This document shows, piece after piece, positions 56,527 to 64,000 of a stretch of DNA of 64,000 nt. Source of the DNA: Nostoc carneum NIES-2107 (GTDB lineage Bacteria > Cyanobacteriota > Cyanobacteriia > Cyanobacteriales > Nostocaceae); contig AP018180.1 in NCBI GenBank assembly GCA_002368155.1, positions 5,231,007 through 5,295,006 of the forward strand, read 5' to 3'. Below the pieces are notes generated by a model. The model searched no databases, was not told the origin of the DNA, and saw nothing but the letters and a program-made list of their open reading frames with translations. A program made the position numbers and the translations under genes. The number at the start of each line of letters is the position of its first letter. The stretch's first letter is position 1.

Positions 56527-58536
56527 CTACGAATCTTTCGACGGTTTCCAATAGGAAGCACGGATCACAGACCAAAGAAGTGATAGGTTATAAGTAGCCC
56601 AAACGCCATTGAGTAAGTAAACCCAAGGATAATCTAAACTACCAATTGCAAAGCGATATAGGCTCCATAGCATTCCCAAAATACTCAAAATAAACATGAG
56701 TAATTGCGGCCAAATTAGCTTAAAGTAGATACCTGACTGCCGTTCTTTTGGTGTAACTTTAAATTTAATTGCTTTTCCAGAAAAGACACTCCAGACAGCT
56801 TGGATGAGCAGCGGAAATATTGCGATCGCGTATTGTTCGGAACGCCAGATTTCTCTAGCTGGTATTCCCCAAGCTGCTGACAGAAATGTCAGTCTATTCA
56901 TAATAAAAGCCGGGAAAAAATGTAAGGCAAAATCATAACCCTGTGTTTGCACAGGGATTAATCCTGTAAAGAAATAGATAATAGGGCAAGAAATAAAAAC
57001 AAAAGTAGAAAAACCAGCAAAATAGCTATACATTGTTTTAAAATAATGCAGCTTTTGCCAGAATGTTAGTCCAGCTTTGGTTAGGGGATTTTCTCTGACT
57101 AATACTTGAATAGTTCCTTGGGCCCAACGTAGTCTTTGTTGCAGAGTAGAACTCAAATCTTCTGGTGCTAAACCTTCTGCTAAAAGTTCATGGTGATAAA
57201 TAGATTTCCAACCAGCACTATGTAACCGCATAGCGGTATTCATATCTTCTGTAATACTTTGGCTCGATACGCCGCCAATCAATTCAAATTCATCTAACCT
57301 TTTTTCATCTTTGGCATATTCATCAGCAAAATATTGTAGTCCGACACTAATCAGTGCTTCTCTTCTCAATACAGCATTAGTTCCTGTATAGAAGGCTGCA
57401 TTCATCCCATCTTTACCCTGTTGTAGCGGCCCATAAAATAAATTGGCTCGATGTCCAAAGGGATCATTGTCAGGAAGATTATAAAAACCTTGGGGTGTCT
57501 GGACAAAGGCAATTTTGTTCTGCTCATATTTGCCGCCAAACAGATTGTAATTATAGAAATATGGCAAAACACGCTTGAGAAATTGTGGTTGAGGAATATG
57601 ATCGGCATCTAAAGTTAAAATAAATTCCCCAGCTGTTTCGCCAGAAAAAATTGCATAATTGAGGTTACCGGCTTTTGCATGATGTGATACACCAGGTTGT
57701 TTAGGGCGAGCAATGTAGCGTAATCTAGCCAAATCACCCAATTCTAATTCCTTTTGGTGAATAGCTTTTGCTAAGAATTCTTGCTCAGTAATCAGGCGTG
57801 CTTTTAAACTTTTTTGAGCAGTATGATTATTTTGATAATGAGGGCTAAAATCAAGGATAAATTGCCGTAAACTCTGCAAAAATGTTGTACTAGGATTTTG
57901 AGATTGGTTATCTTCTGGAGATAAATTTTGTAATAATTCTTCCGCATCCAACAAATTAGGTTTTAGAGTTTCTAATTCTTGCAAGCGCTCCATGAAAGCA
58001 GCAAGCTCAACATCTATTTTATGAGCTTCTTGTTGCAGTAATGGTGACTGTAAGTCTTCAATACATAGCCTTTCTGACATGGTTCGCATCTGAGGCGAGT
58101 TACCATCATCTAATATATAAACTCGGAGCTTATTAGGAGGATAATCTATATTTAAAGCGGCTCTGGCAGTTGCTTCTACAATTTCGCTTGGCTCGTTGTA
58201 ACAGGCGATAAATACATCTACATTCGGCCAATTAGGCATTGTTAAGGGAGGCATTAATTGATCGAGAGACTTAATCTGTCTGACCAAAGGTCGCCACAAT
58301 CCTACGACAAACATCATACCGCCGAAATAGCTATAAATTTCTGCTAGCAGCAAAGGTAGAGATAGCCACAGAGCATCAAAGTTGATGGAATGGGTAATAC
58401 GCCATTGTAAATACCAAGCACCAAAAATTAAATTTATCTCTGCCAAATAACGGAATAGTAGCGTTCTTTTTTTGAGTGTAGAACGGCTATTACCAGGAAA
58501 ATCGGAGGAATGATCGACAAACGATACGGAAGTCAT
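56527..58536 (-). CDS. Cellulose-synthase-like glycosyltransferase (GT2)
   Basis: A 669-residue membrane glycosyltransferase. Two helices (about 28-45 and 55-80) precede the GT2 domain. Catalytic motifs are intact: VYILDDGN (first Asp), LTLDADHIPQ (DxD), SITEDMNTA (TED, the base) and QQRLRWAQG (QxxRW). Five or more helices follow (about 480-650), forming the polymer channel. It resembles BcsA but has no PilZ domain after the last helix, so control by c-di-GMP binding is not evident. A coiled insert at about 165-230 is unusual. Its start is 19 bp from the DUF3131 gene upstream, so it is the last gene of an operon. It would extend a beta-glucan or related polymer across the inner membrane. Confidence 0.93.
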   Translation of the reverse strand: MTSVSFVDHSSDFPGNSRSTLKKRTLLFRYLAEINLIFGAWYLQWRITHSINFDALWLSLPLLLAEIYSYFGGMMFVVGLWRPLVRQIKSLDQLMPPLTMPNWPNVDVFIACYNEPSEIVEATARAALNIDYPPNKLRVYILDDGNSPQMRTMSERLCIEDLQSPLLQQEAHKIDVELAAFMERLQELETLKPNLLDAEELLQNLSPEDNQSQNPSTTFLQSLRQFILDFSPHYQNNHTAQKSLKARLITEQEFLAKAIHQKELELGDLARLRYIARPKQPGVSHHAKAGNLNYAIFSGETAGEFILTLDADHIPQPQFLKRVLPYFYNYNLFGGKYEQNKIAFVQTPQGFYNLPDNDPFGHRANLFYGPLQQGKDGMNAAFYTGTNAVLRREALISVGLQYFADEYAKDEKRLDEFELIGGVSSQSITEDMNTAMRLHSAGWKSIYHHELLAEGLAPEDLSSTLQQRLRWAQGTIQVLVRENPLTKAGLTFWQKLHYFKTMYSYFAGFSTFVFISCPIIYFFTGLIPVQTQGYDFALHFFPAFIMNRLTFLSAAWGIPAREIWRSEQYAIAIFPLLIQAVWSVFSGKAIKFKVTPKERQSGIYFKLIWPQLLMFILSILGMLWSLYRFAIGSLDYPWVYLLNGVWATYNLSLLWSVIRASYWKPSKDS

Positions 58537-58555
58537 GTTAGCACCCTAAAATGAA

Positions 58556-60025
58556 CTAAAAAATTAACGAACGTTTTTTTCTAGCTTGATAAAGCAGACT
58601 TTCTAAAATAACAGCGTTAGTATTAACATCTAGAGAATTATTAATACCTAACCCTTGATTTTCATATTTGCCAGTAAAGTAGCCATTATTTAAACTAGCC
58701 AAATTTTGCACAGCATCTCGCAGCATTTTTGTGTAGGGATCGTCTGGCATGAGTGCATACCAACAAAATGCAGCTTTAGTACTGAGAAATCGCAAGTGGG
58801 GATAACTTTTTTCACTAACACTAGTAGCAGGCCAAGTTACTCCATTTGCATAGACGCTGTAATAAAGAAAATAAGGCGGACGATCCAAAGAATCTTCGTT
58901 GACAGCAGTTAAGATATTGGTGCGCTTAAACCTTTGTACTTGGACTTTGAGCAGATTTTCGGTTTGAGCTTTAATTGCATCTGTCCATCCTATTTCTAAT
59001 CCCAATAATAGATAAGGGTCATTTGTTAAGTAGTTAGTAGCGCCAGAATTTTTTAAGTTCCGTCTATCAATTTGTAAGCTAATACCATCTACTTGCACTT
59101 TGTCGGTTGGGGGATGAGCAAGAGCTTTATTAGCTTGGATATTCCACAGCTTTAAACTATGAGCAGCGTATTGTTCGTAGCCTAAACGCCCCTCTTGTAC
59201 CTCACGAATTTTGCCCCCAGATTCGGGAACACCGCCATTTAACCAACCATCCTTAACTAGTTTGGTTAACTTCCAGCCAGCCACAATATGATTAATGCGA
59301 TCGCTATATTCGGGATAATGCGATCGCAAAATATGCAATGCTAATAAAAATCTGGCTAAATCTAAAGCAGACCAACCACTCTTACCCTCTGGATCAGGAG
59401 TATTATTGAGTTTTTGCATTTGAGCAGTACTGGTGCTATAGGCTTTATTGGGCAAACCTGTAGCTGGTAGTGGTAGCGTTTCTAGAGTCTTCAGTAAGGT
59501 GTTGACGCGTTGTCGAAATACATCAGTTGATAATAAATTTAATTGTCGAGCCGCAAAAATTCCTAATAAAGCACTACCCTGATCCCACCAAGTCGTCCAA
59601 GCTATGTTGTGGGATGAATTAACTAAACCTGTTTGGGGATTCCAATTGCGTTCAAAATATTTCCAAGCACGTTGAGCAGCAATTAAATCTGCTTCTTTAG
59701 TTAATCGGGGTTGAGAGATATTTTCAGTAGGTACAACAGTTTTTTCTGGAGTAGGTGTAGGCTTTGGCGCAACTAATGGCGGACTGAATGTAGGGTTGGG
59801 CACAGGCTTTACTTCCTCTACAGGCGTAGTAGATTCTGAATTCCCAGAGTCAGGATTGAAGTTATCAGGAGCAGCAATAATTACCGAAGGAGTACATTGC
59901 CATACCTCTTGAGGACAGATGGAATGCCGATTGATTTCCAGATACAGTGCAGATTCCAGAATCACATTATTTAACCCTATTAAATCAGTTGCTCTATCGC
60001 ATAGAGCTTGATTGAAGTTTGCCAA
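58556..60025 (-). CDS. DUF3131 protein, apparently 5'-truncated
   Basis: A frame of 489 residues. Residues about 110-485 are a DUF3131 domain (AWKYFERNWNPQTGLVNSS, GWSALDLARFLLALHIL, LGYEQYAAHSLKLWNI), an alpha/alpha-barrel-like, glycoside-hydrolase-related family linked to cellulose synthases. A Pro-rich linker spans about 65-110. Residues 15-35 (LIGLNNVILESALY) look like the end of another DUF3131 domain (compare LDVNTNAVILESLLY at its own C-terminus). The start at 60025 is a TTG, the frame stays open another 50 bases upstream without any start codon, and no signal peptide is present. The best reading is a gene that lost its first domain. Confidence 0.78.
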   Translation of the reverse strand: MANFNQALCDRATDLIGLNNVILESALYLEINRHSICPQEVWQCTPSVIIAAPDNFNPDSGNSESTTPVEEVKPVPNPTFSPPLVAPKPTPTPEKTVVPTENISQPRLTKEADLIAAQRAWKYFERNWNPQTGLVNSSHNIAWTTWWDQGSALLGIFAARQLNLLSTDVFRQRVNTLLKTLETLPLPATGLPNKAYSTSTAQMQKLNNTPDPEGKSGWSALDLARFLLALHILRSHYPEYSDRINHIVAGWKLTKLVKDGWLNGGVPESGGKIREVQEGRLGYEQYAAHSLKLWNIQANKALAHPPTDKVQVDGISLQIDRRNLKNSGATNYLTNDPYLLLGLEIGWTDAIKAQTENLLKVQVQRFKRTNILTAVNEDSLDRPPYFLYYSVYANGVTWPATSVSEKSYPHLRFLSTKAAFCWYALMPDDPYTKMLRDAVQNLASLNNGYFTGKYENQGLGINNSLDVNTNAVILESLLYQARKKRSLIF

Positions 60026-60412
60026 GTATAGTTCACTACTCCAATTTGCACATTTAAATTTAGAGATTTGTTATCAATTTATACATAAAAACTAGCGAAC
60101 GTACAGGAGGAAAATATGGAGTTGGGGACTGGGGATTGGGGAACTCGGGGCCCCCTCTGGGGATAAGGGGTAATGGGGATTGGGGACTAGGGACTAGGGA
60201 TAAGGGAGATGTAGACGCGTAGCGGTGAGCCAGTCCGGTGGACGGGTTCCCCGGCATAAAGGAACTGGCGCTCGCGTAGCGTATCCGAAGGATTCACCCG
60301 TACCCCTACGGGGAAGCAAGCTACGCGTTAGCGTCTCTGAAAGAGAAGGGCTTCCCGTAGGGTGGGGGACAAGGGGAGAAATCATTATTACCAATTACCC
60401 ATTACCCATTCC
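60026..60412. repeat. Intergenic cluster of dispersed repeats
   Basis: A 387-bp gap inside the operon. It contains heptamer repeats (GGGGACT/GGGGATT, about 60123-60200) and GC-richer palindromic repeats (about 60210-60365, such as GCTACGCGTTAGCG and CCGTACCCCTACGGGG). Frames here on both strands are repeat-derived. It may mark the deletion that removed the 5' part of the next gene. Confidence 0.6.
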
Positions 60413-63400
60413 CTACTTCGACGGTACCGCTAACAAATTCTCTAGCTTTTGTTCGCTCAAGTTGACGGTGTCGCTACTGTTGGAAACCCAGTATTGACCT
60501 GAGGTATTAGAAATAAATTTGGATGTCTGTTTCGGGGTGCTGGGTAGACCGTGACCAGAATCCCCTTCACCGATCGCTTTCCACCAGGGGGAATTCATGG
60601 CGGTATCAGGGCGAATTAAGGGTTGCTGCTTGGTGACTTTATACAGCAAGGATTGCAGAATCATACTATTGGTGCTGCTGGTAAAACCAAGGGCGATTTT
60701 GCCAGTATTTTCGTAAAAACCCTCATGGAATCCAAGTAAAGGATTATACAAATCAGTTGTAGCAGTCAGTAATTCTTGGGCATATTTATCGTCTGGAAAT
60801 AGGGCGTTATAAGCGAATGCAACTGCTGAACTGACTAATCGCCCATCTTCTATAGGTTTGCCATCATCACTTAAAGCTGCCCAAGGTTGTTGATTACCAA
60901 TAATTGTGCTGTGAACAATGTAGGGTTGTTGATGAGTCACTGTTGTGCCAGCAGCGGTGAGTTTGCCAGTGTTGTGATAGCGTTCGGCTTGCGCTTGGAA
61001 AATTGGTGTAAAGAGCGATCGCATTTGTGGATCTAGACCAAATTCTAAGGCGTAGAGTAAGAACGGATTGCTGACTGTATATTGATTTGTGTTTAAGGTG
61101 GTGTTTGCTCTAGTACGTGCAATTGGTACTTGAACGCCCTCTACTGTTGCAGTTTTATATTGACCACCAACAGCAGAGCGATCAACATCAAATCCCCACA
61201 ATTGGAAACCACGTGCAGCATATTCCTCATATCCTAAGCGGGTTTCCAGCTTCACACGGGGAAGCGATCGCCCTTTTGCATCTTTAATGGCAGTAGCACT
61301 GTAAATAATGCCGTTACGTACCACCCGCAAGTAAGACCAATCAAGAACAATTTGATCGATAGCTGCTGTATATTCTGGATGACAGGTTTTCAAGTTATAT
61401 AGTTCTGCCAGCATTCGTCCCACATCCAAAGCCGACCAGCCATTGCCATCTGGAACTGGGTTAGTACCATAATCTATGGGTTGCAGCGTGCGTGTATCAT
61501 AACCTCGGTTTGGCAATTCACCAGCAAACAAAGGCATCTGTGCGATCGCGGCTAACAATTGCCGGGTACGTTCATCAAATTCTTTCGGTTTGATGATATC
61601 CAGTGCTAAAGCTGCATGGAGTGCAGCTAGATAATCTGCCAATCCCCAGAAAGTTGCTCCTGGAACATCAGCGCGATCGTTCAACAACCCATTTGCAGAT
61701 TGTAAGTTGGCTTTGAAATATCCCCAAGCTGCCTCAGCATAACGTCTTTGGGTCACAGTTAAGGGTTTTGCTGGTACTGGATAAGACGCTGGGAAGGGAT
61801 TACCTACTGGTGGGATGGGTGCAACCGCCACTATTTCAGCATTTGAGTCTGAGTTAGCGGGTTTTTTACCTGTAGATGTTGGATTATCAGGATTTTTAGT
61901 TGTAGAAGCCGAGTTGCTAGGATTTTTACCTGTAGAAGCTGAGGTACTGGGATTTTTACCTGTAGAGGCTGGGGTACTGGGATTTTTACCTGTAGAGGCT
62001 GAGGTACTGGGATTTTTGCCTGTAGAAGCTGAGGTACTGGGATTTTTGCCTGTAGAGGCTGGAGTATTAGCATCGGGATCTATTGGTGGTGACTTCGATG
62101 GTGATGCTGGAATAGTCACTCCATTAGATCCAATCAGAGGGCGATTACCTCTAGCTTTGTAGTATAAAATCTCTAGAATTAAGCCATTGGTGTTGCCGCT
62201 CAGAGATTTATTTGGTTGTTTAGTTTCCTCATATAAACCAGCGTAAAAACCACCCTTAGGGCTAATCAAATCCTTGACCACTTCAAAAACTTTTTGAGCA
62301 TAGGTATTATTGGGATAAAGATAACGCCAGCCAAATGCAGCCTTAGTACTGATGCTCCGCAACTGTGTATAGGGCTTATTTTTTTCTGTAATAGTTGCCC
62401 AAATTGCACCATTAGAATAAATAGTATTGTAAAGAAAATAAGGGGGTTGATCAATGTTATCTTCTGAGACGGCAGTTAGCTGTCCTGTAGCCTCGAAGCG
62501 GCGCTTCTGTACTTCTAAAACTCTGGCTGCAAAATCTTTTAAATATCCTTCTAAACCAAATTCAATACCATCTAAAATATAGGATTCGCTGACTACATAA
62601 TTATTAGCATTAGTTTTTTGATAGTCACGGGTGTCATAAGGAATTTGGATGCCATTAATTTCGACCATTTTATATGGTTCTAGAGCTACAGCTTTGGGTG
62701 CTTTAAACCCCCAAAGTTCATAACCTCGCACTGCATATTCTTCATAACCAAGTCTTCCTTCTTGTACCAACAAGGTATTTTTATTCGGTAAAACCGCAGC
62801 ACCAAATAATTGACCATCTTTGAGCGATCGCGCCAACTGCCATTTTGCTAAAGTTCCTTTGATCCAATCTTTATATTGCGGATGGCAGGTACGAATCACG
62901 TGAAATGCCGCAAGTAAGCGACCAATATCTAAAGCTGACCAACCAATACCTTTTTCCACTGGTTTATTAGTGTAATCCACCAATTGTCCCGTAGCAGCAT
63001 GGTAAACTTTATTTGGTAAAGCACCTTCAAATAATGTAAGTTTCCCCAAAGTAGTGAGGAATTTGTTCATTTTGGTATCGAATTCAGTTTGGTTAATTAA
63101 ATTAATCCAACGTGCTGTATTTAACGCCATCAAATAATTGCCAATATCCCAAAGAGTGCCTGAGGGATACCCACCAGTCGAATTAGCAAAACCTGTTGCT
63201 GGCTGGTAATTTTTTGCAAAATACTCCCAAGCAATCTTGGCGTAATTTTGTTCTTCAGGTGTGAGTGGATTAGGGAGACTGCTACAACTATTAGCACTAC
63301 CCCCACCTCCACCTCCACTATTAGGTTTTTGCGCTATAGCTACGATTGGTAGATAAAATAAAAATTGCAAAAATGTGCCAATGAGAAAGAATGCAATCGT

Positions 63401-63433
63401 TCTCATTAGCCTTTTTTTATGGCGTTGCAGCAT
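60413..63433 (-). CDS. Secreted two-domain DUF3131 protein
   Basis: A 1006-residue protein. A signal peptide or anchor helix is at residues 12-34 (TIAFFLIGTFLQFLFYLP). A glycine run (SGGGGGGS) follows. The first DUF3131 domain spans about 55-435 (AWEYFAKNYQPATGFANST, GWSALDIGRLLAAFHVI, LGYEEYAVRGYELWGF). A low-complexity linker with seven ten-residue repeats (TGKNPSTSAS) spans about 455-525. The second DUF3131 domain spans about 555-935 (GWSALDVGRMLAELYNL). A polar tail ends it. It is presumably periplasmic or outer-surface and acts on the glucan made by the GT2 encoded downstream. The gene starts 34 bp after the preceding DUF3131 gene. Confidence 0.9.
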   Translation of the reverse strand: MLQRHKKRLMRTIAFFLIGTFLQFLFYLPIVAIAQKPNSGGGGGGSANSCSSLPNPLTPEEQNYAKIAWEYFAKNYQPATGFANSTGGYPSGTLWDIGNYLMALNTARWINLINQTEFDTKMNKFLTTLGKLTLFEGALPNKVYHAATGQLVDYTNKPVEKGIGWSALDIGRLLAAFHVIRTCHPQYKDWIKGTLAKWQLARSLKDGQLFGAAVLPNKNTLLVQEGRLGYEEYAVRGYELWGFKAPKAVALEPYKMVEINGIQIPYDTRDYQKTNANNYVVSESYILDGIEFGLEGYLKDFAARVLEVQKRRFEATGQLTAVSEDNIDQPPYFLYNTIYSNGAIWATITEKNKPYTQLRSISTKAAFGWRYLYPNNTYAQKVFEVVKDLISPKGGFYAGLYEETKQPNKSLSGNTNGLILEILYYKARGNRPLIGSNGVTIPASPSKSPPIDPDANTPASTGKNPSTSASTGKNPSTSASTGKNPSTPASTGKNPSTSASTGKNPSNSASTTKNPDNPTSTGKKPANSDSNAEIVAVAPIPPVGNPFPASYPVPAKPLTVTQRRYAEAAWGYFKANLQSANGLLNDRADVPGATFWGLADYLAALHAALALDIIKPKEFDERTRQLLAAIAQMPLFAGELPNRGYDTRTLQPIDYGTNPVPDGNGWSALDVGRMLAELYNLKTCHPEYTAAIDQIVLDWSYLRVVRNGIIYSATAIKDAKGRSLPRVKLETRLGYEEYAARGFQLWGFDVDRSAVGGQYKTATVEGVQVPIARTRANTTLNTNQYTVSNPFLLYALEFGLDPQMRSLFTPIFQAQAERYHNTGKLTAAGTTVTHQQPYIVHSTIIGNQQPWAALSDDGKPIEDGRLVSSAVAFAYNALFPDDKYAQELLTATTDLYNPLLGFHEGFYENTGKIALGFTSSTNSMILQSLLYKVTKQQPLIRPDTAMNSPWWKAIGEGDSGHGLPSTPKQTSKFISNTSGQYWVSNSSDTVNLSEQKLENLLAVPSK
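61860..62069 (-). repeat. Seven-unit 30-bp coding repeat (Ser/Thr/Pro linker)
   Basis: Seven in-frame 30-bp units encoding TGKNPSTSAS and variants (TTKNPDNPTS, TGKKPANSDS at the far end). Central copies are nearly identical, end copies more diverged. It links two DUF3131 domains. Confidence 0.88.
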
Positions 63434-63467
63434 ATTGAAAAATGAATTTTAAAAAATCAATTTGGGA

Positions 63468-64000
63468 TTAGGGAGATTTTTTGCTAGCAGAACGCCCTGA
63501 TTTTACCCCTGCCCAAACTGTCAGCGGCTTGCCTACATGTTTATAAAGCAAACTCTCAAGAATTACACCATTATTATTAGCAGTTAGAGACGTATTTAGC
63601 TTCTGTGGATTTTCGTAGAAGCCGCTATACCAGCCATGTTCAGATTTGAGATTTGCTTGCACAAAATCAAATAATTGCCGAGTGTAAGCATTGTTATAAA
63701 GTACATGCCAAGCAATTGCAGCTTTGGTGCTGAGAAACCGCAAATTACTATGTTTTTCTTGTTTTTCTGTGATTGTTGTCCAAGGTTCGCCATTAACCAG
63801 CAAGCTGTTGTAAACAAAATAGGGAGGAAGATCTACGTTATCTTCAGTAACAGCTGTTAATTGTTTAGTGTTATGATAGCGAGCTTCTTGAGCAGCTAAA
63901 ACTCGGTCTGCATAAGCTTTAGGTAAAGCTTGAAATCCAGTTTCAATCCCATCAAGAATATAAGGCTCGCTCAAAACATAGTTATTGGCTCCCGAATTTT
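63468..64000 (-). CDS. DUF3131 protein, C-terminal part (partial)
   Basis: The last 177 codons of a third DUF3131 gene; its start lies outside the window. The visible part carries the family's C-terminal blocks: NNYVLSEPYILDGIETGF, LTAVTEDNVDLPPYFVYNSL, FLSTKAAIAWHVLY and SLTANNNGVILESLLY. It ends in a basic tail (GVKSGRSASKKSP). The same blocks appear in both domains of the next gene downstream, 34 bp away, showing a tandem paralogue array. All are in one operon with the cellulose-synthase-like GT2. Confidence 0.9.
   Translation of the reverse strand, partial: NSGANNYVLSEPYILDGIETGFQALPKAYADRVLAAQEARYHNTKQLTAVTEDNVDLPPYFVYNSLLVNGEPWTTITEKQEKHSNLRFLSTKAAIAWHVLYNNAYTRQLFDFVQANLKSEHGWYSGFYENPQKLNTSLTANNNGVILESLLYKHVGKPLTVWAGVKSGRSASKKSP

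Noticed and set aside
60060-60497. Several short frames in the repeat cluster between DUF3131 genes
   Set aside because: All derive from palindromic or heptamer repeats that read open on both strands.
61815-62162. 115-codon frame antisense to the DUF3131 linker
   Set aside because: It mirrors the 30-bp coding repeat of the real gene on the other strand.

Overview
The window looks like chromosomal DNA of a filamentous, probably heterocyst-forming cyanobacterium (Nostocales). The sequence is moderately AT-rich, dense in the octamer GCGATCGC (HIP1), and carries many 7-bp short tandem repeats and MITE-like interspersed elements. Gene content agrees: a CbiG-CobJ fusion, a reverse-order OMP decarboxylase/orotate phosphoribosyltransferase fusion, a zinc-ribbon Ser/Thr kinase, an HpsJ-like protein, and very large PAS/GAF signalling proteins. 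No rRNA, tRNA, CRISPR array, integrase or transposase was recognised. The species cannot be named from this sequence.

Layout. 1-8 kb: the start of a GT4 glycosyltransferase, a lone PotC-type ABC permease, a membrane PAS-GGDEF-EAL protein, a kinase fused to an FGE-like domain, and a ten-copy 21-bp tandem repeat. 8-12.7 kb: two divergent cell-wall-type proteins without signal peptides, a MITE, a lone ABC ATPase and YgfZ. 12.9-20.6 kb: cobalamin methyltransferase fusion, two small proteins, RNase II-family protein with rpsR and rpmG, an RDD protein and moeA. 20.7-27.8 kb: membrane histidine kinase, a Cys/Met-rich DUF326 protein behind a perfect inverted repeat, glgC, a small P-loop kinase and a J-domain chaperone.

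27.9-32.3 kb is a coherent block, all on the minus strand: heme oxygenase, HemN-type coproporphyrinogen oxidase and a BchE-like radical SAM/B12 protein. These are enzymes that would let tetrapyrrole synthesis continue in low oxygen. 32.6-48.4 kb is mixed: VOC protein, HpsJ-like protein, sdhA, WD40 protein, FHA-PAS-GAF-GGDEF-EAL protein, a methyltransferase whose ribosome site lies in a hairpin, an AI-2E family transporter, the pyrF-pyrE fusion, and an MsrP-like molybdenum lipoprotein with a cytochrome b partner.

48.8-56.1 kb is a signalling locus: a 1682-residue hybrid histidine kinase, an RsbW-like anti-sigma kinase, a receiver-PP2C phosphatase and a STAS antagonist, i.e. a full partner-switching set. 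56.5-64 kb is a minus-strand polysaccharide operon: three DUF3131 proteins feeding into a cellulose-synthase-like GT2. The middle DUF3131 gene appears to have lost its 5' half.
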